NCBI GenBank assembly: GCA_013399855.1
Contig: VXAY01005813.1
Location: forward strand, 723,825-787,824
Length of the DNA: 64,000 nt
Reading direction: 5' to 3'
Source of the DNA: Oxyruncus cristatus
Taxonomy: Eukaryota > Chordata > Aves > Passeriformes > Cotingidae
In this document: piece by piece, positions 52,701 through 62,598 of the stretch
Position numbering within the stretch: the stretch's first letter is position 1
How the letters are laid out: each line of letters begins with the position of its first letter
Translations under genes and position numbers: made by a program
Notes under the pieces: generated by a model
Told to the model about the DNA's origin: nothing
Databases searched by the model: none
What the model saw: the letters and a program-made list of their open reading frames with translations, nothing else

Positions 52701-54441
52701 GGTCCTACAAAACTGACAGTGTTTGGCTGACAGCCTCTCTCTGCACACAGCTGAGCAATGAGGAATAGAGAGGAGCAGAGGAGAAATCACAGCTCTGGTG
52801 CAGCCCCAAAAATACTGAACGTGATCCAGTGTGCAACCAGCCAGTGACATGGGGAGAGGAAATAATGAAGTATCACAAAAATTATACTATTTGACATCAT
52901 ACACTGGTTTCAGAGATCCAGAGTTACAACAGCTAAATCCACAGGGAGCTCCCCAGAGACACTCCACTGCTGTGGGTGGCAGTTGGTCACGGCTGACTCT
53001 CAGACCAAGGAGGACAAACTGACACAAACTCAGGTGCAGTTCTCCCACATGATGGGTTGGGCTCTCCTCTAGCACTGTCAATGCCACAATTCCAGGAACA
53101 GCCTGGCAATGGAGAGCACTAACCACAGACTCAGCAAAGTGACAATCCCTTTACAGCCTCAGTGTGAACAAACAGTTCTGTGTGAGCTACCAGCTAATCC
53201 AGTTACACCAATACTGGGGTCACACGTCCCAGGGCACGCACAGGGACTAACACAGTTTTCCAGAGTATCAGGGAACAAGTCCCAAATTGGAGAAGAGAGG
53301 TTGGACTATGTTTCAGATCAAAGGACCGACACACCTGCTTCTCTCTGTAACATCCTTCTCCTTCCCACAGAAACAGAGCAGTGGCCATTGCATCTCTTCC
53401 TTCAGGTCGTCTGGTTTTGCTCCCAGAAGTGCGAATATTCCCACTTGGCTTATCCCATCTCATACCAAACACAGAGTGGACACAAACCAGCTCCGTTGTT
53501 TACTCTGGGGAGCTGCTGCAGCCAATCCTGCCATCCTCATATCAGAGTTCTTTATTCAGAATAAATCCCTTTACTGCCCAAGTATGTCACAGAACAAACG
53601 TGGAGCCTTCTCAGGAGCCACGAAGGGCAAAGTCTGCAGTGGGGGGACACAGGTTGTTAGCAGGCACCTATCAGGTGGCCTTAGCTGGGAAACCAAGTGA
53701 GGCTCCACAACTAGTTCCCTGTGCCTGCCTGAAGCTCTTGCTTGATCCCAGAGGAGTCAGATCAGGACTGCTGGATGTTATCTGTGCACAGTGCTCAGAA
53801 CAACTGTCCAATTTCCACCTAAGATCCACGGAAAACAGGGGATGAAAAGCTGCCCATTTATTTAAATCTTTCAGGAGAACCCCTTAAGGATGTCTCACCA
53901 GAAATCTTGTTATTTCAGATGGGAAAATACCAAAACTGAATTTTAAGCAGACAACCTTCCTTTTCTAATCATCCACCCTAAAAGGGCAGACAAAACCCTG
54001 CAGGAACAGAGAGCATGAAGTAGATCTGGGCTTTCAGTGACATCCAGTCTATGTACAGACAAGAGACAAGAAGAAGGATAACGTTCAAGAGAGGAGAACA
54101 GTAATGTTCACTAGTTTTTACATCTTTGGCTCTGAAATCATTCTATGTACATGCTAAATCCACAGGTAAGAAAAACAATTATTTATTCACGCACATCTGT
54201 CCTTTGCTGCAGTCTCCAAGCCTAAAAGAAAAAGACCTTCAAAACACGTTGGTATCTCCTATTTCTGAAGGCCTCCCCCCTCCAGACAGCATCGCTTCAA
54301 CCAGACAATTCCTACCTTGTCCTACCCCAGCAAATGTAAACCCAGACTATTTGTACAGGAAGTCATTGACTCTGCCACAAAACTTCCCAAAGCTACAGCT
54401 CCTGCAGGAAAACATGGAAACTGAGAGTGTTGCAAACTATG

Positions 54442-54497
<56 letters not shown>

Positions 54498-57400
54498 CTT
54501 CCAGAGGAAACAATGGCTGGAAAATGTCCGTTTCTGGAAAGAAAGAGCCAAAAGCAAACCAGGAGAGTGAGAGCACACCCCAAACTTCCTGCACAAGGAG
54601 AGAGCCTGGAGTCACTTCTCCACATGCTCCAAGGGCCTGTCTGGCTGGGAACTGCTGATACAGACCTGCTGCAGACACAAAGGAGCTCAGCAGCAGCACT
54701 AAGCCTCAGGGCTAATTAGATCACTGTGTCAGGTAAGACACAAGATCATCAGGTTGAGGGGGGATGCAGCTTTTATTCCTAGTGCCCACTCTTCCTGACA
54801 CTAGGAAAATCCAGGAGAAGAGTATTTATTCCTGTGCAATAATAATGTGCCACCACCATACAAGCCAGAATCAAGGGCGAGCAGCCACCTGGACAAACGG
54901 TGTTTGTCAGCCACGCATCCTTCATAGCTTGTTGAAAGGCACAGAGCAAAAAAACACCTCTGCAAAGCTGGAGCAAGTCAGCACGAGCAAATCCCTAGTG
55001 TTGTTCCTCCTCCTCCCTCAGAGTCCTGGGTTCGGATACACCAGAGAATGTGGGAATGAAATGCAGAAAGACTAAGAAAGGAGTCACAGAATCATGTAAT
55101 GGTTTGGGTTGGAAGGGACCTTAAAGCTCATCCCGTTCCTCTCCCTGCCATGGGCAGGGACACCTTCCACTAGACCAGGCTGCTCCAAGCCCTGTCCAAA
55201 ATTGGTTTCAATTTTTTTTTTTTTCAATAGTTTCAAATACAGCTGGGCCAGTAAGGGGATAAGAACCTAGAAACTTGCTCCCTCTTTGGTGTGAGAAACT
55301 GTCTGCCCCTTCCCTCCTCTCTCCATTCATTGCAATGATAACACTCTCACCTTCAGCTCTTCCCAGCACACTGAGCTCCTGAGCTGTGTCTCCCCAACTG
55401 CCTGGAGAGAGAGAACTCCTGTGGAACTGTGTAACTTCAGGAACAAGGTGTCAGTAGCAGAGTATTTCCTTCTCTTGAGGAACAGCATATCTGAGACCAA
55501 CTGACTGATCTCTGAGTGAGAGGAGTCACAACTCAGGCTCCTTTCACTTGGAAACTGGAAATAGATTCCTGCTCACACTTATCGTGGGGATCAGGAGCTG
55601 CAGCATGTGCTGAGACACACAGCTAGAGGCTGCTGTGTCTTGTGGGCTCAGATAACACACAGAAGGGTTTCCTGGAGAAGCATGGATCTCCAAATTCTTC
55701 TAGTCTTGTGTAAAAATGGAGATAAACCATGTCCCCCTACCATAACTGAAAATAAATCTACTACAGATTGTGCACAAGTTAAAAGCCCAGATTTTAATGC
55801 CAGTGTGGTGAACGTGTGTGAGCACTACAGACCTCAGGGCACCTGCAGAGGCAGAGCTGCATCCCTCCATGCCTCATTCACCCCTCATGCCCCTGAGCAC
55901 CCAGCCTTTCCTTGCTTTTCTAGACCACTGCAACCAGGAGTAATAAAGTGTATCCTGGTAGTCCAAGTTACTCAGATTTGGGAGAAAACCTATCTCCATA
56001 AAGCTCTCTCAGGTTTTAATAATCCAGTTTCATTTCAGGCCCTCACAGGCTCTCTGAAGCACAGGAGGTTGCATCTCTCGGAAACACATGTGACATTTCA
56101 CTTGCCATCTCTGCATTTCTCACATGCTTATAATTCAGTAAATTGTGCTATGTGATAAATGTCTTGATTGTTACTCCTACTACGCAGTAAATAAAGTGAA
56201 CTGGAAGTTTAAACTGGTTTACACTTCCAGCAGCACACAGATTTAGAGTTGGCTGACCTGCTGGACTTAAGCTTGCAAGAATCACGAAGCAAAATTTGAT
56301 CTTTTAGCTGTGAGGCTTCTTCAGGATTGCACAATCCCCCCAGGTAACACACCAGCGAGCTCGGCAATCCTGGCCAAATAATCTGTGAGCAAAGGCCAGG
56401 ACAGGCACCCATCAGACACTGCTGCAGTGAGCACACAGGGCCGAGGGGACACGTGACACCGACACCGAGCGCTGTGGTGGAACCACACAGAGCTCTACAG
56501 TAGCAGCTCATCACAGAGCTGTAACTTCCAAACAACACAAACACTCCTGGTTCCCATCAGCTGCACGTTGTTCCCAGCACTCCAGTGGGTAACAGATATA
56601 AAGAGGATTTTTGCCAGTAAATTAGGCCTTGATCTGCGTTTGCAGTTCCCCTGTGCCAGCGAGGGGTGTGCACAGCCCAGCGTTGTGTCAGCCACGCTGG
56701 CACAGCAACAGTGCCCTTATTCTTCTCCCTTTCCCTCGTCCAAGTAGGTCCTTTCATGTCAGAAGAACACAAATGGAGTAAAGGGCCTGGAGAGGGCAAA
56801 GTGAAATATCATCTCAAAGGGAAACACCATCTCAAAGTAACACTCAGGGCACTCCTAAACTTGGTTTGCTGTGGGGGCTTAAGTGTTTTTCTGGGCCCAT
56901 TTAAATTCCCAGGGTGTCCCAGGGAGCAGGTCCCAGGCTCCATTTTACACAGAGAACACTGAGGTGAAGATTGTGACCTCCCTGCAGTGTCCACACTCTG
57001 AATCACAGCACAAAGCCCAGTGTAAGATAAGACATGCAGCTCCTGCAACCGCTGTCTCAACCTCCAGCTGGTGCTGGCTCTTCCTAAACCCTAAACCAGC
57101 GTTTTGAGGTGAATTGCCTTTCCACATGTTTGTCAGGTCTTCCCCTGAATTTACTTAACCATCGTGCACCCACAATCCCCTCCCACCAAACTGTCCTGCT
57201 TCCACCTGGCACATCCTATCCCACCAAACTGCCATGCCTGGAGAAAAGGAGGCTCAGGGGGGACCTTCTCACTCTTTCCAACCTCCTGACAGGAAGGTGG
57301 AGCCAGGTGGGGCTTGGGCTCTGCTCCCAGAGAACAAGGGACAGGGCAAGGGGAAATGGCCTCAAGCTGTGCCAGGGGAGGTTCAGGTTGGACATCAAAA

Positions 57401-58942
57401 GGAATTTCTTCCTGCCCAGGGAGGTGGTGGAGTCCCCATCCCTGGAGATGTCCAAGGAATGACTGGACATAGCACTCAGTGCCCTGGGCTGGGTGACAAG
57501 GTGGGGATGGGGCACAGGTTGGACTCGATGGCCTTGAAGGTCTTTTCCAACCTCAGTGATTCTGTTATTCTGGACCCAAAGAACAAGCCAGATTGCGTCC
57601 AACTTTATAAATAAATACTGAGAGCTGCACAGCACGGCAGAGCCTCCAGCTGCCAGGTGATCCTTCCCTCCTGCCTGCTGCATCTCCACCCCTCAGGAGG
57701 CAGCTCTGTCACCACACGCTGTGATTCCATCACAGACAGGCTTCAACCACACATGCCCAGAGGGAAATCAGAGTTTAATTTAGACCAGCAGAACCAACAA
57801 GCTGGAACATGTGCATTTCAATGAAGTGTCTTCAGCCCAACCTTTGTACATTGCCCTGCAGATGGCACAAAGTGTTTGCTGTTACTTTAAGTTGCGATAA
57901 AAACCCTTTGAAATTTTGCTATCGTTTCTTTCCACTCTATTTCCAGCTCCCAGCACTCAGGATACCACTCTCAACCTTCTCAAAATCAGAAGTCAACAGC
58001 ATCAAAAATATTAGGAAAATATTCTTTAGGAATATTAAGAAAATATTTGGAAAAAATTGTTCCCTATGAGGGTGGTGAGACCTTGGCACAGGTTGCCCAG
58101 AGAAGCTGTGGCTGCCCCATCCCTGGAAGTGTCCAAGGCCAGGTTGGACAGGGCTTGGAGCACCATGGGACAGTGGAAGGTGTCCCTGCCTGTGGCAGGG
58201 CGTGGGACAAGATGCGCTTTGAGGTCCCTTCCAACCCAAACCAGTCTGGGATTCTGTGATCAAGTCTAGAACAAATTTTTGTTCCCACATCCAAAGGAAC
58301 TGGGGATTTGGCAGAGGCTGCATTTATTCCAAACCTCTGGGTAGTGGCTGCTGCATCACCATCCCCTTTTCCTTCGAGTTCTGGGGTGTCCCTGCAGACT
58401 CCACACCTAAACTACCGATGTGCTCCGATCCTGTTCCCCCCACAAGCCGTGAGGTGGCTGAAGGGGGGCTGCACCTCCCCCTGAGAAACCTGGAATTGCC
58501 TCAGAGGAGCAGCAGCAGCACAAAGCCAGCCCCATGCCATGCTCGGCCGCCGTGGCCCGCCCTCACCCCAGTGCCCGGTGGGGCTTGTGGCCCGTCCTGG
58601 GGCAGAGGGACCCCACAGCCGGGGCCGGGTGCAGCCTCGGGGACACCGGGACCCCCCGGGGGCGGCCCCCTGCCCTTGCACCCCAGCCCGGGACCTCAGC
58701 CCCCTTCCCTCATCCCTCACCCCNNNNNNNNNNNNNNNNNNNNNNNNNNNNNNNNNNNNNNNNNNNNNNNNNNNNNNNNNNNNNNNNNNNNNNNNNNACC
58801 GGGTGACATCGTAGACGCGCCCGTGGATCACCAGCCAGGCCTCGCGGCTGGAGTTCCGCTTCCCCACCTCCTCCAGGGTGAACATGGGCCCGGGCCCGTC
58901 CCCTCCCGCCGCCGCGGTCTCCCCGCACCGCCCGCCCTCCAT
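49660..58942 (-). CDS. CYB5B: CYB5B, cytochrome b5 type B (outer mitochondrial membrane)
   Basis: Tail-anchored haem protein of the outer mitochondrial membrane that passes electrons from cytochrome b5 reductase, for example to the amidoxime-reducing complex. The coding sequence joins 58942-58798 (continuing into an assembly gap), 52499-52371, 51953-51927, 50655-50624 and 49750-49660. Its parts are a short N-terminal extension, the b5 fold with [20 protein letters not shown] and VYDVTR, both haem-ligand histidines in HPGGEE and DVGHSTD, a polar linker, one hydrophobic helix ([18 protein letters not shown]) and the tail MVDGKSS. About 144 residues, against about 146-150 in human. About four codons (human FLNE) are missing at the gap. 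The Met at 58942 is the only upstream start in frame with the fold. The basic tail and the type-specific sequence favour CYB5B over microsomal CYB5A. TERF2 lies divergently 3.5 kb away. Confidence 0.97.
50624..50655 (-). CDS. CYB5B: CYB5B exon 4 (32-bp microexon)
   Basis: Encodes [10 protein letters not shown] plus two bases of a Ser codon finished by exon 5. Acceptor TTTCCTCCTGCAG, donor AG|GTATAG. The frame with exons 3 and 5 closes exactly. Confidence 0.9.
51927..51953 (-). CDS. CYB5B: CYB5B exon 3 (27-bp microexon)
   Basis: Encodes QDRKKEGSK, the polar linker, aligning with the human DLKPESGSK region. Acceptor CCCCCTTACAG, donor AAG|GTAAGC at 51926-51925. The acceptor is a tandem CAGCAG, so a form starting at Asp (51950) and lacking one Gln is possible. 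Confidence 0.9.
52371..52499 (-). CDS. CYB5B: CYB5B exon 2 (haem-binding core)
   Basis: 43 codons from [18 protein letters not shown] through [16 protein letters not shown] to QYYIGEVHP, containing both axial haem histidines. Acceptor CTCTTCCAG above 52499, donor CCG|GTAAGG at 52370-52369. Confidence 0.97.
54442..54494. repeat. Poly(A) tract, 53 uninterrupted A
   Basis: Uninterrupted homopolymer between AACTATG and GTACTTCC. No AATAAA is seen just upstream and no gene copy is recognised beside it. Confidence 0.95.
55083..55203 (-). repeat. CR1 LINE 3'-end copy
   Basis: GTCACAGAATCATGTAATGG to CAGGCTGCTCCAAGCCCTGT, antisense, in CYB5B intron 1. Confidence 0.9.
57236..57570 (+). repeat. CR1 LINE 3' portion, second subfamily
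   Basis: CTGGAGAAAAGGAGGCTCAG, CAGGGCAAGGGGAAATGGCC, GGAGGTGGTGGAGTCCCCAT and CTTTTCCAACCTCAGTGATT then CTGTTATTCTG, sense strand, about 335 bases. Confidence 0.92.
58048..58262 (+). repeat. CR1 LINE 3'-end copy
   Basis: TTGTTCCCTATGAGGGTGGT to CCAGTCTGGGATTCTGTGAT, sense strand. It lies only about 460 bases from the CpG island of CYB5B. Confidence 0.92.
58724..58797. other. Assembly gap (74 N) at the CYB5B exon 1 donor
   Basis: N run interrupting exon 1 just after VYDVTR. It hides about four codons and the splice donor. Confidence 0.95.
58798..58942 (-). CDS. CYB5B: CYB5B exon 1 (3' end lost in gap)
   Basis: Reads [48 protein letters not shown], then one T of the next codon before the N run. 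The N-terminus is Gly/Ala-rich and differs from the human one, as expected for this variable region. The exon presumably ends four codons later, before the HPGG of exon 2. Confidence 0.93.
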
Positions 58943-58956
58943 GCTGCCCGCCGGCC

Positions 58957-58973
58957 CTGCGCGAAACGCGCAG
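58957..58973. promoter_or_regulatory. E2F-like palindrome near the CYB5B start codon
   Basis: CTGCGCG-AAA-CGCGCAG is a perfect inverted repeat with 7-base arms. It contains TTTCGCGC on the minus strand, the E2F consensus, about 15 bases upstream of the ATG. Binding is inference. Confidence 0.5.
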
Positions 58974-59037
58974 CCTGGCCCGCGCCGGCCGCCGTAGCGA
59001 TTGCGACTGCCCGAGCGGCTTCGGCCGCGCCCGGCGG

Positions 59038-59106
59038 CCAATGGGGAGCGAGCGAAGTGGAGGCATTGCCGGCACAGCCAATGGGAGCGCGCGGTCGCGG
59101 GCCAAT
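59038..59106. promoter_or_regulatory. Three CCAAT boxes upstream of CYB5B
   Basis: CCAATGGG(G/A/C) occurs at 59038, 59078 and 59102, 96-165 bases upstream of the CYB5B ATG. This matches the NF-Y consensus in a CpG-island promoter. Confidence 0.65.
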
Positions 59107-59479
59107 GGGCAGCGGCCGCGGACGAAGTGCGGGAAGCGCCGCGCGAGCTGCGCGTCCGACGACGGGAGCGGCCCCGAGCGGGACGGACACGGCGCTCCGG
59201 GAGGGGACACTCAGCCCCGGCTCCCCGGTAGGGGTTCCGAGCGGCGGTGCCGCTCCCGTGCCGCCGGAGAGCGTGTTGCCGTCAGCAGCCCCCCCGCAGC
59301 GGTGCCCGCGGTCCTCCACAGCGTCTGGTAACTCCCCGCGTCCGGCCTGGGGCGTGTGGAGGGAGCTCAGGATCTCTTAGGAAGCCTCTGATCCTGCCGG
59401 GGGCTGCCCGAGCCGCAGCTCCCTCCCGCAGCCGATCCTCGGAGTGTCTCCGGGGCGGGGAGGCCGGTGCGGCTCTGCC

Positions 59480-62278
59480 CAAGGATCAGTTCAAGCCACG
59501 TGCGGTGACACGGGCCCACAGGCAGCGGCTGTTTGTTCAGTGTATGTGATGTGTGCTGGCAGGAATTACCTGCCAGGATCCCCAGCAGAGCTGTAGCTCT
59601 CCTCTGATAGGGTTTGGGTTCCCGTGGGAACAGCTTGTCCACTGCTCCTTTTGGTTCTTCCTGTGTATATATAAAACAGATGTCATCTCATGGGTTTTTA
59701 AACTGAGCCAGTGGAGAAGCAGCACATCTCCTGATTTTTACCAGTTTCTAAAGCAAAGTTCACATGCAGGTCTGATGTGAGGTGCTGAACAATTCTCCTC
59801 TCTCCAGCCACTTTGAACAGGCTCAGGGACCCAAGTAACTCATGAGCCTTGTGGTTTTTCTTTATGAACTGGCATTTCTGGAATTTATTTCCTTGCCCTT
59901 GCAGCACAGGTACAAGGCTGGGCAGTGGGTGTTTGTTTAAAAACTGCTGAGGGGGCAGAAACACAGAGTTGTCAGTGCTCAACTGTGACCAGCACTGGCT
60001 AAAGGTTAAAGGTGTATGCAGGGAGAGTCTGATGGGCTCCCTGCTGGGCAGGCTGCTAAAATTCCTCTGGATTTTAAAGGGAGCTCAAGTGAAGTTCCTG
60101 TGCCTGTTGCCACTGAGCTGGGATCTGTGGGAATGAGACATCCCTAATGCTGCAGTTCAGGAGATGTGGCAGGTCCAGGATGTTTCCCTATCCATGCTAT
60201 GTGTCCACATCCTGTACAAAGACAGGGCGGGTGCCTGCAGGTCCAGGCTGTGTGTCACAAGCCTGTCAGGTCACTCTAGTTGGAGAGAAAGGTATTTTAT
60301 ATTTTTGAGGGAAAGAAATAGCTCCAGTGGTGCCACAGCTTCTCTGGACAACCTGTGCCAGGGCCTCAGCCCCCTGGGTACAGTGGCTGGTTTGCTCCTG
60401 CATCCTGGCTTTCCAGGCACAGCAGTGACACAGCTAACGATGGTGGTACCCAAGGAGCTCTCTGTGGATTCACTGGGACCAGAACTCCGGCTCTGCTCTC
60501 CCTCGCCACCACCAGGCCCAGACACAGGTCTGAGATGTGCCATGCCTGTGGAGAGCAAAGCCTTGGGGACAGGGGCTGCTGTCCTGTCTGGAGCTCCAGC
60601 AGAGCGAGAACAGAGTGTGGTGACCAGGGCCCCATGATTTTCCTGTCCTGTTTCCCACTATAACTCATCCAGAAGGATGTGACAGGCACGAGACTGTGGC
60701 AACGTGCAGATCCTCTTCCCTGGAAAGTTTTCTTTCATCTATAATCACTTAATCAAAAGCCATAAATCAGTGAGGGAAGGCTCAAATGCACAAGCATGGC
60801 TGCAATTTGTGCCTTCCTGCCCAGTGTTTTGTTTGGCATGTGGAACTCCAAAACTTTTCCTGAAAAAGTGATGATGACACTGGGGGAGGATTTGGTGAAA
60901 CTGGACAGTGAGGCCACTTGCATTCCAGTGGCTTTCATCATCGCTGCTTCCTTTTCTTTCATTGTAGAAGATTCAGGGAGCAAAACAGTGGATTTATTTC
61001 TGTATTTACTCTAGAATTCACCATTCCAGGCTGGTTTTCCACTCCTGGATGCTGTTAACACACCATTGGCCCAGGCAGGCCCCTGTCCCCTCCTCCTGCG
61101 TCTTGTGACAGAGAAAGAGCAAATTCACGTTGCCCATGACAATTCCATATGGAAAAGCATTTGACCCAAAGCAGGGTGCTGTCACCTCCCCTCAGCCCAG
61201 GAAGGTGCTGTGGGTATCGCTCCCACATCCTTCTGAACACCCTCCACCACATTCCGAGTGCAGGTGGGCCGTGTCCTGCTCCCACGTCATTCCCCAGGGC
61301 AGCCCCCCCGCCCCAGGTGACCCTTCTGCCTCCCAGTAATTATTTTTACCTCCCTTTGTTTGCCAATAAAAATCCCTCCCAGTTTTACAGTTTTCCATCT
61401 GACACATGGATTTTTGTCTGTGTCCATTTCCTCCTCCCCTGGCCAGGGTGGATGGAAGGGAGGATCCCAGATCACCTCATGCCAGAGGAATTTTCACGTG
61501 CTTTTCCACCTCAGGTCAGAGCCCCCAGTATCAGGGATGTTCCTGGGGCCAAGGAGACACCCCAGAGTGGCAGAGAATTACCCTGTGATCCCAAGGACCT
61601 GCTTGCCAGCACCTTTGCCTGTGGGCACCAGTTCTGCTTGGGAATCACTCAGTAGGATCACTGGGAAAATAGGACTTCTGATTCATTACCCAAACTCTGA
61701 GAGACTGTGGGATGGTTACTGCCCCAAAATCCTGCCCCACGGACCTGTTTTGGCTGTGCCAGGTGAGGGGAGGGGGATTGGCAGGTGGCTGGAACACAGG
61801 GAACAGGAATGTATGGGAACATCCCTGGTGTTTGAAAGACCAGAATAAAGGGAAAACCCCAAATAAAAGTACAAAATATCAATTCCTGTGTAACACTTAG
61901 AGGGTTCTGCCACGTTTGCCAATGAAGTCTGGCTCAGGCTGTAACATCCCGAGTCGGGTGTGATGCTCCCTGTCCCCTGCCCTGAGGTGCAGTGTCTGTC
62001 CCCGATCCTGCCAGGAATGACGAGCAGCAGCTCCGTGAGGATGGCCCACCCTTCAGAACATACCTGTACCTGCTCCCCGTGTCTGTGCCAGCAGGTTGAC
62101 ACTGGCTGGTCTGGTGACACGAATTTAACACACCTGGGCCTGGCCAGGTGAGGCTTACTCGAGGGTCTCAGCACTTACAGGTGGGCACTTCCCTGCTGTC
62201 GATCCTGCTGGGGGGGCAGTGGAACATTCCTGAGCCCAAGGGAGACGGCTGTGCCCCTTCCCGCAGTTCCCTTCCCGT
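59480..62278. other. Intergenic region between CYB5B and TERF2
   Basis: No gene recognised. A short CR1 remnant lies near 60333-60372. A 72-codon plus-strand open frame at 60796-61014 has no family I know and is overlapped by an open frame on the other strand. Confidence 0.7.
60333..60372 (-). repeat. Short CR1 remnant
   Basis: GCCACAGCTTCTCTGGACAA and CCTGTGCCAGGGCCTCA match the antisense CR1 core only. Confidence 0.65.
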
Positions 62279-62292
62279 CCACCAGAGGGCGC
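62279..62292 (+). promoter_or_regulatory. CTCF-like core motif
   Basis: CCACCAGAGGGCGC is an essentially perfect match to the CTCF core (CCACNAGRKGGCGC type), 126 bases before the TERF2 start codon. Occupancy is not shown by sequence. Confidence 0.65.
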
Positions 62293-62320
62293 GGTGCCCT
62301 TTCCCGACGTGGCCGGCGCT

Positions 62321-62385
62321 GTGCATGCTGGGAGCCGTAGGCCGTGGTGGCGCGGTGCGCGCCGGGAGCTGTAGGCGTGGTGGCG
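62321..62385 (+). promoter_or_regulatory. Duplicated 34-bp ZNF143-like unit in the TERF2 promoter
   Basis: GCATGCTGGGAGCCGTAGGC at 62323 and GCGCGCCGGGAGCTGTAGGC at 62357 are 34 bases apart, and both continue into CGTGGTGGCG. Copy 1 closely matches the ZNF143/STAF element (ACTACAAYTCCCAGCATGC read from the other strand). Confidence 0.6.
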
Positions 62386-62417
62386 TTCGTCACGTCCGGT
62401 GCGTCAGTTCCGGCGGA

Positions 62418-62598
62418 ATGGCAGCGCGGCGGGGGCGCGCGGTTCGGCGGGAGCAGCTCCCGGGCTCGCCCGGGATGGTGCCGCTGCGCGAGGAGACAGT
62501 GAACGGCTGGGTCCTGCAATTCTACTTCCACCGCGCCATGGAGGCCTATCGCTCCGGGCGCCACCGCGAATTCCGCCAACTCCGCGATATCATGCAGG
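62418..62598 (+). CDS. TERF2: TERF2 exon 1
   Basis: 60 codons plus one base. Arg-rich N-terminus, then [20 protein letters not shown] through [11 protein letters not shown]. Donor CAGG|GTGCGG at 62599. Confidence 0.92.

Larger units (their letters stand above)
52500..58723 (-). other. CYB5B intron 1
   Basis: About 6.2 kb (plus the gap) with a 53-base poly(A) tract and three CR1 copies, listed separately. Open frames at 53109-53845 overlap in several frames and show no domain. Confidence 0.8.
58500..59480. promoter_or_regulatory. CpG island spanning CYB5B exon 1 and promoter
   Basis: Very high GC and CpG density on both sides of the exon 1 start, falling away after about 59480. The CCAAT boxes and E2F-like site lie inside it. 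Confidence 0.8.

Noticed and set aside
53109..53845. Three overlapping plus-strand open frames (137-154 codons) in CYB5B intron 1
   Set aside because: Mutually overlapping in different frames, no domains, no splice or promoter logic.
54126..54719. 197-codon open frame
   Set aside because: Its length is produced by the 53-base A tract translated as poly-Lys.
58256..59380. 374-codon plus-strand open frame across the CYB5B gap
   Set aside because: Antisense shadow of CYB5B exon 1 in a CpG island, extended by N.
60753..61014. 72- and 76-codon open frames on both strands between CYB5B and TERF2
   Set aside because: I recognise no family, both strands are open, and there are no nearby exon signals. 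A protein search of the plus-strand frame would settle it.
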